Part shown: one piece after another, positions 28,645 to 37,585 of the stretch
Position numbering within the stretch: the first letter of the stretch is position 1
How the letters are laid out: every line of letters starts with the position of its first letter
Assembly (NCBI RefSeq): GCF_020991085.1
Contig: NZ_CP087719.1
Span: forward strand, 5,277,501-5,329,498
Length of the DNA stretch: 51,998 bases
Source: Roseomonas sp. OT10
Lineage (GTDB): Bacteria > Pseudomonadota > Alphaproteobacteria > Acetobacterales > Acetobacteraceae
Reading direction: 5' to 3'
The notes under the pieces: model-generated
What the model saw: the letters and a program-made list of their open reading frames with translations, nothing else
The model's database searches: none
Told to the model about the DNA's origin: nothing
Translations under genes and position numbers: made by a program

Positions 28645-31600
28645 GCTCACCTCGCTACGTCGAACTGCAGGTCACCTCACACTTCAGCTTCCTGCGCGGC
28701 GCGTCCTCCTGCGAGGAACTGTTTGCGCAAGCGGCCTTGGCTGGGATCGAGGCCGTCGCCATCGTCGATCGGAATTCGCTCGCCGGCGTCGTCCGTGCTC
28801 ATGAAGCGGCCAAGACGACCGGCGTTCGCCTGATTGTCGGTTGCCGGCTCGACCTCGCTGACGGGACATCCGTGCTGGTCTATCCGACGGATCGACCCGC
28901 TTATTCGCGCCTCTGCCGTCTTCTGTCCCTCGGCAAAAAGCGAGGGGGCAAGGCCCGGTGCGTCCTCGAATGGCCTGATCTCGTCGCGTATGGCGAAGGC
29001 CTGATCGTCACGCTCGTACCCGACTTGGCGGATGACGAGTGCGCGTTCCGGCTGCGGCGATTGCGGGACGCTTTCGGCGACAGAGTCTATCTCGCGCTCA
29101 CCTTGCGCCGCCGGCCAAACGATCAGCTCCGACTGCATGAGCTTTCGAACATGGCCACACAGATGCGCGTGCCCACCGTGGTGACGAACGACGTCCTCTT
29201 CCACGAGCCGGCCCGGCGGATCCTGCAGGACGTGGTCACGTGCATCCGTCACAACGTCACGATCGATACGCTTGGCGATCGGCGAGAGCGACATGCCGAT
29301 CGCTACATCAAGCCGCCGGACGAAATGCATCGTCTGTTCAACCGCTATCCCGAGGCCCTTGCCCGGACGCTGCAGATCGCGGACCGCTGCCGCTTCAGCC
29401 TCGACGAACTTGCATACCAGTATCCGGAAGAGCGAGACGATCCCGCGCTTACGCCCCAGCAGACATTGTCAAAGCTCACCTGGGAGGGGGCCGCTGAACG
29501 GTATCCCGAGGGCGTACCCGAAAGCGTGACCGCCGCCCTCCAGCATGAGTTGCGGTTGATCGAGAAACTGGAATACGCGCCTTATTTCCTCACCGTGAAC
29601 TCCATCGTTCGCTTCGCGCGGTCAAAGGACATTCTGTGTCAGGGTCGCGGATCGGCCGCCAACTCCGCCGTCTGTTACGTTCTTGGCATCACCTCGATCG
29701 ATCCGGGCCGCAACGACCTGCTGTTCGAGAGATTCATCTCCGAGGAACGGCGCGAGCCGCCCGACATCGACGTCGATTTCGAGCATGAGAGGCGCGAGAT
29801 CGTCATGCAGTGGGTGTTCGAGACCTATGGCCGAGAGCATGCAGCGTTGTGCTCGACCGTCATCCGGTATCGCACCAAGGGCGCGCTGAGGGACGTCGGC
29901 AAGGCGCTCGGCCTGCCCGAAGACCTGATCGGCACTCTGTCGTCGCAGGTCTGGGCTTGGTCGGAAGAAGGCGTCGAGAAGCGTCACGTCGAGGAGTTGA
30001 ACCTCAACCTCGCCGATCGGCGCCTTCGGATGACGCTCGACCTTGCCCGGCAGCTGATGGGCGCTCCCCGCCATCTCAGCCAGCACCCTGGCGGCTTCGT
30101 GCTCACCCATGACCGCCTCGACGATCTCGTGCCGATCGAGCCCGCGTCGATGGTCGATCGCCAGGTCATCGAATGGGACAAGGACGATATCGACGCTCTC
30201 AAGTTCATGAAGGTCGACGTCCTGGCGCTCGGCATGTTGACCTGCATGAAGAAGGGCCTCGATCTGCTCGCCGAGCACAAGGGCGTAAACCTCGATCTGG
30301 CGACCATCCCGGCGGAGGATCCTCGCACCTATGCGATGATCCGGAAGGCCGATACGCTCGGCACCTTCCAGATCGAAAGCCGCGCGCAGATGTCCATGCT
30401 GCCGCGCTTGAAACCGCGTACCTATTATGACCTCGTCGTTCAGGTCGCCATCGTCCGGCCTGGGCCGATCCAAGGCGACATGGTTCACCCCTATCTTCGG
30501 CGCCGGGAGGGGCTAGAGCCTGTCCACTATCCGAAGCCGGAGCTCGAAAAGGTCCTGGGAAAGACCCTCGGCGTTCCCCTGTTCCAGGAGCAGGCGATGC
30601 GCGTCGCAATCGAATGCGCCGGGTTCACGCCCGGGGAAGCCGACATGCTGCGCAAGTCGATGGCGACCTTCAAGTTCACCGGGGGTGTATCGCATTTCCG
30701 GGACAAGCTGATCGCCGGCATGGTGGCCAATGGCTACGACGCTGCCTTCGCCGAGCAGACCTTCAAGCAACTCGAAGGCTTCGGCTCTTACGGCTTTCCG
30801 GAAAGCCACGCAGCCTCTTTTGCGCTTATCGCCTACGCGTCGGCCTGGCTGAAGTGCTGGCACCCCGACGTTTTCTGCGCAGCGCTCCTGAACAGCCAGC
30901 CCATGGGGTTCTACGCGCCGGCCCAGATCGTGCGTGATGCGCGAGATCATGGCATCGAGGTGCGACCGGTGTGCGCCAATGCGTCCCGTTGGGACTGCAC
31001 GCTCGAGCCGATCGATGATGACGGCCGATTTGCTGTTCGGCTCGGTCTGCGCATGGTCAAGGGTCTGGCGAACGCCCATGGCGCAGCGATCGTCGCTGCC
31101 CGGGCGGGACATCCCTTCATGTCGGTGGACGATCTCTGGCGCCGAGCTGGCGTGCCCGTGGGCGCGTTGACGCACATCGCTGAGGCAGACGGTTTCCGGC
31201 CGCCCTTTGGTCTTGCTCGTCGGGAAGCGCTCTGGGCGATCAAAGCCCTTCGGGATGAGCCATTGCCGCTCTTTGCTGCGGCCTCGGCCCGCGAAACGGA
31301 AATCGTGCCCGAGATTGCCGAACCGGCCATCGTCCTCCGACCCATGACGGCCGGTGGCGATGTCGTCGAAGACTACCGCCACGTCAGCCTCTCTCTACGG
31401 GATCACCCCGTATCCTTCCTAAGGCACGACCTGCGGCGACGCCGAATGGTCACCTGCCTCGAAGCTATGGAGGCGCGTGACGGCCGGTGGCTCGAAGCGG
31501 CCGGCATCGTGCTGGTCCGACAGCGGCCAGGGTCTGCTAAGGGCGTCATGTTCATAACGCTAGAAGACGAAAGCGGCATTGCGAACCTCGTGATCTGGCC

Positions 31601-31913
31601 AAAGGTCTTCGAGCAGAACCGTCGCACGATCCTGTCCGCGGGTATGATCGCGGTGCGCGGTCGCGTTCAGCGCGAGGGTGAAGTGGTCCATCTCGTCGCC
31701 CAGCGGCTCACGGACCTCTCCGCCGATCTGGCGAGCGTCGGCGATCGAGAGACCGCCTTCCCGTTACCGCATGGTCGCGGCGACGAGTTTCACCATGGCT
31801 CGCCGACGCCCGATCCACGTGGCTTGCCGCCCCGGACCGTTCGGCCGCGCGACATTTTCATCCCAGACCTCCATCTGGACACGATCAAGGTGAGGACGAG
31901 AGACTTTCGTTGA
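28641..31913 (+). CDS. dnaE2: Error-prone DNA polymerase DnaE2 (ImuC)
   Basis: A 1,090-residue C-family polymerase. It has the PHP domain at the N-terminus ([20 protein letters not shown]), the polymerase core with [16 protein letters not shown] and the acidic motif [13 protein letters not shown], then HhH and an OB domain near the C-terminus ([20 protein letters not shown]). DnaE2 extends past lesions and causes damage-induced mutagenesis together with ImuA and ImuB. The ATGA junction with imuB and the upstream LexA box place it in the SOS response. Being carried on a mobile element is notable. Confidence 0.96.
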   Translation: MSSPRYVELQVTSHFSFLRGASSCEELFAQAALAGIEAVAIVDRNSLAGVVRAHEAAKTTGVRLIVGCRLDLADGTSVLVYPTDRPAYSRLCRLLSLGKKRGGKARCVLEWPDLVAYGEGLIVTLVPDLADDECAFRLRRLRDAFGDRVYLALTLRRRPNDQLRLHELSNMATQMRVPTVVTNDVLFHEPARRILQDVVTCIRHNVTIDTLGDRRERHADRYIKPPDEMHRLFNRYPEALARTLQIADRCRFSLDELAYQYPEERDDPALTPQQTLSKLTWEGAAERYPEGVPESVTAALQHELRLIEKLEYAPYFLTVNSIVRFARSKDILCQGRGSAANSAVCYVLGITSIDPGRNDLLFERFISEERREPPDIDVDFEHERREIVMQWVFETYGREHAALCSTVIRYRTKGALRDVGKALGLPEDLIGTLSSQVWAWSEEGVEKRHVEELNLNLADRRLRMTLDLARQLMGAPRHLSQHPGGFVLTHDRLDDLVPIEPASMVDRQVIEWDKDDIDALKFMKVDVLALGMLTCMKKGLDLLAEHKGVNLDLATIPAEDPRTYAMIRKADTLGTFQIESRAQMSMLPRLKPRTYYDLVVQVAIVRPGPIQGDMVHPYLRRREGLEPVHYPKPELEKVLGKTLGVPLFQEQAMRVAIECAGFTPGEADMLRKSMATFKFTGGVSHFRDKLIAGMVANGYDAAFAEQTFKQLEGFGSYGFPESHAASFALIAYASAWLKCWHPDVFCAALLNSQPMGFYAPAQIVRDARDHGIEVRPVCANASRWDCTLEPIDDDGRFAVRLGLRMVKGLANAHGAAIVAARAGHPFMSVDDLWRRAGVPVGALTHIAEADGFRPPFGLARREALWAIKALRDEPLPLFAAASARETEIVPEIAEPAIVLRPMTAGGDVVEDYRHVSLSLRDHPVSFLRHDLRRRRMVTCLEAMEARDGRWLEAAGIVLVRQRPGSAKGVMFITLEDESGIANLVIWPKVFEQNRRTILSAGMIAVRGRVQREGEVVHLVAQRLTDLSADLASVGDRETAFPLPHGRGDEFHHGSPTPDPRGLPPRTVRPRDIFIPDLHLDTIKVRTRDFR

Positions 31914-31935
31914 GCGCAGACTTGGCACTGAGTCG

Positions 31936-32640
31936 TCAATCTCTGGCCTTCGCGGCCACCGTCCGAGCTCGCCACTCCCATACGGCTTCGTCGTTCCGAT
32001 GCACCCAGTCAGCCAACTTCTCCACCTCGTCGATGGCCGCCATCAGCTTTTCCCGACTGACTTCGATCGTGAGGCGTCGCCATCCCCCCAGGTCCTCCTC
32101 GTCGACAGGCTCTGCGGGATTCGTGAAGAACGGGTTCGGATGCTTCTCGACCGTTCGTTCATTGTGCGTGGTTTGGAACGAGACGAAATCCTGGCCATGG
32201 GCGAAGTCGTTACGGGCCAGGATCACCTGTTCGATGACGTCGAACCTGACGGGGCACATGCTGAACGTCTCGCCCATCACATGCTCGATGATCTGGCGAT
32301 AGGCCTCGACCTTCCCTAGTTTGAACAAGGCTACACGTTCTTTCGGGTCAACAAAGGCGATGCCGATCTCGCGCTCAAGCTCGGCGAAGTAGAGGCTCAA
32401 CGTATCGACGAGCAGCGATACCGCGACCATCCCGACCAGTTCGCGAGTTTGGTCCGCCTGCATCCATTCGGCGAGGAACGGTGGCTCCGGGTCGTCGGTT
32501 TCCGGATTGAAGTAAGGTGGCTCCCATGGCCGGACCTCTTCCTCGATATCCCGCTTCAACTGCTCGAAGGGCACGCGGCCTTTGTCATAGAACAGCCGGA
32601 TGATGTCGGTGCGTTGCCGCATCCAGTAGGACAGATCCAT
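31936..32640 (-). CDS. Predicted HEPN-type RNase, third gene of a candidate defence cluster
   Basis: A 234-residue, mostly alpha-helical protein that I cannot assign to a named family. It contains QVILARNDFAHGQD, an exact R-N-x-x-x-H motif (R143, H148), the catalytic signature of HEPN RNases found in many abortive-infection toxins and in Cas13. The motif follows two amphipathic helices, as in HEPN folds. The start at 32640 was chosen because it overlaps the upstream stop by one base (TGATG), showing translational coupling. The HEPN call is inference from the motif and helix pattern. Confidence 0.6.
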   Translation of the reverse strand: MDLSYWMRQRTDIIRLFYDKGRVPFEQLKRDIEEEVRPWEPPYFNPETDDPEPPFLAEWMQADQTRELVGMVAVSLLVDTLSLYFAELEREIGIAFVDPKERVALFKLGKVEAYRQIIEHVMGETFSMCPVRFDVIEQVILARNDFAHGQDFVSFQTTHNERTVEKHPNPFFTNPAEPVDEEDLGGWRRLTIEVSREKLMAAIDEVEKLADWVHRNDEAVWEWRARTVAAKARD

Positions 32641-33506
32641 CAGTCCTCCTGGACGATGTCGAGAAAGGCGCGAGCCCAAACCGATTGCAAATCGGCTTGG
32701 GCGCAATGCACGCGCTCAAAGCCCTTGCGCTTCGCATCCAGCAACGTGAGGACGCGTTGCTCCATCTTGTAGGCGGCTTCGCGGTTCTTCATCCGCTGTC
32801 GGAATTTCACAGTCCATTGCTCCAGTCCGCCGAGTTCAATGGGAATGTGCTGATTTACGGCGGCGCAGCGTTCGTCGATGTCGTCGGCCCACCCGATCTT
32901 CCAAACGTTGCGGCTGCCAAACTGCAATGCATAAGCCCAGGCCTCGCCGTCCGTGCCTGAGCGATCGACGTTATAGCTGGCATCGGTGGGGCGCGGACCG
33001 GTGGTGTTCCTAAGCGCGTCATTCAGGCGCCGCATCCGTGCGAGAACCGGCAGCGGGGGCAAATCGATCTCAACGGCGTTCAGTGCGAGGACAGCGGCGA
33101 CATCGGCTGGATCGTCGATCTCCTCCACGCCTGCGGTTGCAACCATCGTCAGTTGTCGAGACAACAGCTGGGTCAAGACTGGCGCGGGTTCGAACTGCCA
33201 GACGCGAGTGGTCGCGACGGCATGCGGAAACTTGAAGTTGCCGGCAGCGTCGAAGTCCCTCGGATCGAGCGCCTCGCGCTCGACGAGATCGAGCGTGCGC
33301 AAGGGCTCGAATCCTATCTCAGCCATCCCCAGGATGCGGCCCTGATGCTCCGGTGCGGTCCGCTCCGTCTGTGTTCCCACGAACACCAGCCGGTCGCCGC
33401 GCTTTGCCAGGGTCAGCAGCCGCCCGAGATTGCCTTTGACGCCGAAGGTCGCAAGAGGCAGCCGCGCGAAGCCAAAACCCCATACTCTCGTGGCGAAGAG
33501 CTTCAT
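32640..33506 (-). CDS. Predicted GIY-YIG (T5orf172-like) nuclease, possibly with a PUA-like N-terminus
   Basis: A 288-residue, two-part protein. The N-terminal ~120 residues (RGDRLVFVGTQTE, GRILGMAEIGFEPLR) resemble the small beta-barrels of PUA/ASCH/EVE type that read modified bases; this is a weak, pattern-based suggestion. From about 190 it carries a T5orf172-type GIY-YIG pattern: YALQFGSRNVWKIGWADD, a following arginine (DER) and E249 in AYKMEQRVLTLLDAKR. Such a fusion would suit a modification-dependent nuclease. It lies 3 bp after the upstream gene and overlaps the next by one base. Confidence 0.6.
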   Translation of the reverse strand: MKLFATRVWGFGFARLPLATFGVKGNLGRLLTLAKRGDRLVFVGTQTERTAPEHQGRILGMAEIGFEPLRTLDLVEREALDPRDFDAAGNFKFPHAVATTRVWQFEPAPVLTQLLSRQLTMVATAGVEEIDDPADVAAVLALNAVEIDLPPLPVLARMRRLNDALRNTTGPRPTDASYNVDRSGTDGEAWAYALQFGSRNVWKIGWADDIDERCAAVNQHIPIELGGLEQWTVKFRQRMKNREAAYKMEQRVLTLLDAKRKGFERVHCAQADLQSVWARAFLDIVQED

Positions 33507-33509
33507 TCG

Positions 33510-33935
33510 CTATTCCGCCACTGCCGCCGAGCGGATTTTACGCAGCGTCCCGGTGGTCGGCACCCTTACAGCAAACCAGTCAGTCGTCATGGCGTCTGCT
33601 TGTTCCTGCTGCCACGTCCGCCCCCGGCGCGTGACGACATGATCTCCGGGTGCGTTGAGCCGGTCATTGATGACGATGCAGTTCAGCGCCGGCAGGTCAT
33701 TGGCCACACAAATGTCGCCGACCACTCCAAGTTGCCGGTTGAGCGTGATACCGGCCCGGCGATCCATCCCCATGGCCTCGGCAAGATCGCCGTAGGTGAT
33801 GACGGTCGGGCGACGCGGATTGCGCGCGGACGACATGACTGTAGACACCAGGATCAGCCAGACCTGCTGAGCCCTTACGTGAACGGAATCTCCGGTCTTG
33901 AAGTAGCGAAGGGGTGGGGCAACATCATCGGGCAT
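33510..33935 (-). CDS. Small protein resembling alkyltransferase-like (ATL) DNA-binding domains
   Basis: A 141-residue protein, first in the three-gene cluster. The start at 33935 has GGAG eight bases upstream. The stretch VITYGDLAEAMGM followed by GDICVANDLPALNCIVIN recalls the DNA-binding fold of O6-alkylguanine transferases (T-Y-G-E-I-A ... N-P-x-x-x-x-PCHR), but the PCHR active site is absent, as in ATL proteins. I do not recognise a named family. It could be the DNA-recognition or regulatory part of the cluster, and a perfect palindrome lies 20 bp upstream of its start. Confidence 0.5.
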   Translation of the reverse strand: MPDDVAPPLRYFKTGDSVHVRAQQVWLILVSTVMSSARNPRRPTVITYGDLAEAMGMDRRAGITLNRQLGVVGDICVANDLPALNCIVINDRLNAPGDHVVTRRGRTWQQEQADAMTTDWFAVRVPTTGTLRKIRSAAVAE

Positions 33936-33954
33936 CGTGCGCTCCTGCATTGAT

Positions 33955-33970
33955 CGTGCAAATTTGCACG
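33955..33970 (-). promoter_or_regulatory. Perfect 16-bp palindrome, probable operator
   Basis: CGTGCAAATTTGCACG is fully self-complementary and lies 20 bp upstream of the first gene of the minus-strand cluster. A dimeric repressor site is the simplest reading, and autoregulation by the cluster is plausible. Confidence 0.65.
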
Positions 33971-34087
33971 CTGGAGGCGGCATTGCAAGAGTCGTGTCGT
34001 TTCGATCGACCAAGACGGCGAGAGCTCGCCGCAACCCTCTTTTCAGGAGTTACGCTTCCGCGGGAATAAGTGTTTCTGGCGCGCCTC

Positions 34088-35983
34088 TTACGCCACCGAA
34101 GTACGGCGCTTCGAAACGCGCCCATTCGGACGAGACAATGGTCGATCGGCATAGAGAGGAGACGTTCCGGCGCCGGACGCTGCATGCCGGTAGAGCAACG
34201 TGCCCGTCGCATCGCGATCGGCGGGGTATGCGAATGCGTAGCCCTGACCAAGCCCACAGCCCATCGCCCAAAGCTGACTCGCCTGAACCTCGGTCTCGAT
34301 GCCGACTGCGACCACTGCGACGCCGAGACGGCGGGCGATCTCGATTAACCCTTCCACGATGATGGTGCTCGGATCGTCAGGCCACAGCCGGGCGACGAAT
34401 GCCCGGTCGATCTTGATGATATCGACCGGCACATTCACCAGATGCGTCAGCGAGGCGTAGCCCGTGCCGAAGTCGTCGAGGGCGACGCGCACCCCGGCCG
34501 CACGCAACACCTCGATCTCCCGCGCTACGACGCGATCATTCCGCCCGAGATAGACGTCCTCGCTTATCTCCAACACGATCTTGTTCAGCCCGATGCCGGC
34601 TTTTGAGAAGGTCTCGGAGACCTTCTTGGCGAGGCTGCCTGTGTAGAAATCCGCTGTCGACACGTTCAGGCTGACCTGCTCGACGAGCAGTCCCGCGTTT
34701 TGCCAATGACCTATGTCGGCAGCGACAATCGCCATCATGCGGGCCGTCAACTCGGAGGCGACATGAGCGTCAGTCGTTGCTTCCTGGAAAGAGCCGGCAG
34801 GAAGAAGATCGCCGCTTCGCGATCGCAGTCGGCACAGGGCTTCGAGCCCCACGATGAGGCCGGTGTCCAGCCTCAGGATCGGCTGGTAGTGCGCCTCGAT
34901 ACGATTTTCGGCCAAGGCTTCCGAGACATCACGGATCGCGGCGCGCCGGCTCGTAATCCGCGAGCCGATGCCAGGCCAGTAGCGAACGAAGCCGCCACGG
35001 CCTGTCTCCTTCGCATGGTAGAGCGCAAAATCGGCCGCTTCTCCGACGCTCGTCGCCGTGCGTTCGGTCTTGCTCAATGTCGCGCCGCCGATGGTCGCGC
35101 GAGGTACGACGGTGTGTCCGTCGCAGTCCGCCGCCACCTCAAGCTCGTCGAATACGCGTTCGGCCGCAGCATTCAGGTCGGCGACATTTGCCGGCTGTTG
35201 GAGGATGACCGCGAATTCGTCGCCTCCTATCCGATAGGTGACGTCCGGCGCCATCGCGCGAGCGATACGCGCCGACGCGGCACGGATCAGAGCGTCACCC
35301 GCCAGATGCCCGAACGTGTCGTTGACGATCTTGAGGTTGTCGAGGTCGATGATGAACAGTGCCCACGACCCGACATCGTCGCAGCGAAGCTGGGCCATCG
35401 CGCCGTTATAGGCTGCCCTGTTGGCCAGACCGGTCAGTGCATCGACATTCGCTCGACGATCCCGATCGAGCGTACTCTCGTGTCTGCGGAAGGCTGTCTC
35501 GCAGAGCTCCACGCAGGCTTCAGCCACCTCTCGCTCGACATCCGCGACCTGACGCGCGCCGTGAAAATAGAGGTTCATCACCGCTAGAGTATCGCCCGCT
35601 GCCCCAAGCACAGGCAGTGACCAACACGCCGATACGCCAAGTCCATGAATGATCGCCGCACTAGGGGAGGCGCGAGGGTCGGACGCGAGTTCCTCCAGGA
35701 GCACTGGCTTGCGCGAAGACGCGGCTCGCCCGGGTGCATCGGTGTCGGGCCCGATCGCAACCCCGTCATGCGCCTGGCTATAGGCTTCCGGGAAGCTCGG
35801 TGCCGCTAACGGTCGCATGACGCCGGTTCGATCGATGGCGAACACCGAACAGAGCACACCGGGCCATGTCTTTTCGACCCGCAAGCAAAGTTGCCGCATC
35901 GTGTCGAAGAGCGGCTCACCGTTCGCGATCATCCGTAGAATTTCGTTCTGAAAGCGCAGCAACGACGGGTCACCCAGGAACAC
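34088..35983 (-). CDS. GAF-GGDEF-EAL cyclic-di-GMP signalling protein
   Basis: A 631-residue soluble protein. An N-terminal GAF domain (to about 170) precedes GGDEF with an intact RIGGDEFAVIL (near 253) and EAL with GLEALCRL (near 380), LNVSTADFY, EISEDVYLG and DDFGTGYASL. Both catalytic domains look complete, so it may make or degrade cyclic di-GMP. There are no membrane segments. The start is a GTG at 35983. It is 150 bp upstream of the candidate defence cluster in the same direction. A signalling enzyme of this kind is cargo that could change biofilm or motility behaviour of a new host. Confidence 0.93.
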   Translation of the reverse strand: MFLGDPSLLRFQNEILRMIANGEPLFDTMRQLCLRVEKTWPGVLCSVFAIDRTGVMRPLAAPSFPEAYSQAHDGVAIGPDTDAPGRAASSRKPVLLEELASDPRASPSAAIIHGLGVSACWSLPVLGAAGDTLAVMNLYFHGARQVADVEREVAEACVELCETAFRRHESTLDRDRRANVDALTGLANRAAYNGAMAQLRCDDVGSWALFIIDLDNLKIVNDTFGHLAGDALIRAASARIARAMAPDVTYRIGGDEFAVILQQPANVADLNAAAERVFDELEVAADCDGHTVVPRATIGGATLSKTERTATSVGEAADFALYHAKETGRGGFVRYWPGIGSRITSRRAAIRDVSEALAENRIEAHYQPILRLDTGLIVGLEALCRLRSRSGDLLPAGSFQEATTDAHVASELTARMMAIVAADIGHWQNAGLLVEQVSLNVSTADFYTGSLAKKVSETFSKAGIGLNKIVLEISEDVYLGRNDRVVAREIEVLRAAGVRVALDDFGTGYASLTHLVNVPVDIIKIDRAFVARLWPDDPSTIIVEGLIEIARRLGVAVVAVGIETEVQASQLWAMGCGLGQGYAFAYPADRDATGTLLYRHAASGAGTSPLYADRPLSRPNGRVSKRRTSVA

Positions 35984-36140
35984 ACTTCGCCAACGCTGAT
36001 GGTAATCGCAGTTTGCTTAACGGCTGACCTCTGAACACGATAAACATTTCATTATCCTACGAGGGGGGAAGGCCTTCCCCTGCGGCCGAGCCCAAGGTCT
36101 CTGCCGACCCCTTCTGCGGGGAGACCCCGCAACGCCCCCT

Positions 36141-36220
36141 GAGAGTGAGAGTGCGGACCGGATTGCCGTGACGGGTTTAGGGCTGGGAGAGAGGCTTCCG
36201 GCGCCCGTCGCGGAGATCTG
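36141..36220 (+). promoter_or_regulatory. Shared leader motif, copy A (before the ArdC-type gene)
   Basis: GAGAGTGAGAG, then CGTGACGGG (36167-36175), a GAGAGAG stretch and CCCGTCGCG (36204-36212), just before the ATG. The two 9-mers can pair with one G-T. The same order occurs before parB and, less exactly, before the helicase gene. The rest of 35984-36222 holds no gene that I can support. Confidence 0.6.
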
Positions 36221-36222
36221 AG

Positions 36223-37182
36223 ATGTCCAGACGAACTGCTTCGCCACGCCCAGGCCAAGACCGTGCCAGCCTTTACGACGAGATCACTGACAAGATCGTC
36301 GCCGAGTTGGAGGCCGGTCGCGTGCCTTGGGTCCAACCGTGGGGAACGACGGCCGCGAAGGCCCCGCTTGCCATGCCGAAAAACGCTTCCACCGGCCGGC
36401 ACTATTCGGGCATCAACATCCTGATCCTTTGGGGCGCAGTGGTCGAACACGGCTTTCCGGGTCAAAGCTGGCTCACCTTCCGTCAAGCACTCTCGCTCGG
36501 CGGCAATGTCCGCAAGGGCGCGCGCGGTACGACCGTCGTATATGCGGACCGCTTCACGCCAGAAGGCGAGAAGCGCCGCGCCCGCGAGAGCGGTGAGGAC
36601 GCGCAGGCGATCCCGTTCCTCAAGCGCTTCACCGTCTTCAACGCAGCCCAGTGCGAGGGCCTGCCGGAGGACGTCACGGTCAATGCGCCCCCGCCGCCGC
36701 AGGAGATGATCGAACCACAGGTCGAAGCGCTGATCCGCGCCTCAGGCATAGACTTTCGCATCGCCGGTGATCGGGCGTTCTACGTGCCTGCGCTCGACTA
36801 TGTGCAGGTCCCTCCGCCACAAGCCTATTTCGAGCCGATCAACTGGCACCGCACGGCCCTGCATGAACTCGGACACGCGACTGGTCACTCGAGCCGAGTG
36901 GGCCGCGACCTGACCGGCGGCTTCGGCACCAAGAAATACGCGTTCGAGGAATTGGTCGCCGAAATGAACGCGGCCTTCTGCTGCGCTTCACTCGGCATCG
37001 TGCCCACCGTCCGCCACGCCGACTATATCGGCTCGTGGCTGCAGGTCCTGCGCGAGGACAACCGCGCCATCGTTCGGGCCGCAAGTCAGGCGAGCAAGGC
37101 GGCCGATTGGCTGCTGGCGCATGCGCCTGAGGCCGCTGCCCGCGACGTTACCGCCGATGAGCTTGAAAGGAGGGCGGCATGA
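36223..37182 (+). CDS. ArdC-type antirestriction protein with metallopeptidase domain
   Basis: A 319-residue protein. The N-terminal ArdC_N domain (SLYDEITDKIVAELEAGRVP, RHYSGINILILW) binds single-stranded DNA in related proteins. The C-terminal zincin-like domain has TALHELGHATGH (H214, E215, H218) and a downstream acidic helix FEELVAEMNAAF. ArdC proteins are carried by conjugative elements and protect incoming DNA from restriction. It overlaps the next gene by 4 nt and follows the shared leader motif. Confidence 0.92.
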   Translation: MSRRTASPRPGQDRASLYDEITDKIVAELEAGRVPWVQPWGTTAAKAPLAMPKNASTGRHYSGINILILWGAVVEHGFPGQSWLTFRQALSLGGNVRKGARGTTVVYADRFTPEGEKRRARESGEDAQAIPFLKRFTVFNAAQCEGLPEDVTVNAPPPPQEMIEPQVEALIRASGIDFRIAGDRAFYVPALDYVQVPPPQAYFEPINWHRTALHELGHATGHSSRVGRDLTGGFGTKKYAFEELVAEMNAAFCCASLGIVPTVRHADYIGSWLQVLREDNRAIVRAASQASKAADWLLAHAPEAAARDVTADELERRAA

Positions 37183-37508
37183 GCATGATCTCGTACCCGC
37201 TCCGGGTCTTCTTCGATTGCTCGACCGCTCACCTCTCGGAAGCGTCGAGCACCTATTTGAATGTTCACGCCGATCAGGGCGATGAGCTTGTCGCGGCGAC
37301 ACCCTACGGCTGGTTCATCTGGGTCGGAGAAGGCGACCGCGATAATCTCCCCACCGATCTGGTGGGGATCACCGAATACGCGCGGCGCCTCGGCGCGGAA
37401 TACATCCTGTTCGACCGGGATGCGCCTGAGGATGAGGCGCTTGCCAGATTCCTTGGTCGCGCCGATGCCCTTCCGGGGTCTCGCCGGGCGCGCCCAGGAG
37501 GAGAGTGA
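37179..37508 (+). CDS. Small protein, DUF5983-like
   Basis: A 109-residue protein. The pattern VFFDCSTAHLSEAS, then TPYGWFIWVGEGD and GAEYILFDRDA, resembles the DUF5983 family found on alphaproteobacterial conjugative elements. It starts within the end of the ArdC-type gene (ATGA overlap). A second ATG two codons later is an alternative start. Its function is unknown. Confidence 0.7.
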   Translation: MSMISYPLRVFFDCSTAHLSEASSTYLNVHADQGDELVAATPYGWFIWVGEGDRDNLPTDLVGITEYARRLGAEYILFDRDAPEDEALARFLGRADALPGSRRARPGGE

Positions 37509-37583
37509 GAGGGAGGACGGGTTTTTCGTGACGGGTTGGAGGTCGAGAGAGAGTCTCTTGGCCGCCCGTCGCGGAGTACATCC
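37501..37583 (+). promoter_or_regulatory. Shared leader motif, copy B (before parB)
   Basis: GAGAGTGAGAG (from 37501), CGTGACGGG (37527-37535), GAGAGAGAG and CCCGTCGCG (37564-37572), ending 13 bp before the parB ATG. It has the same elements in the same order as copy A and can form the same 9-bp stem. Confidence 0.62.
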
Positions 37584-37585
37584 CG

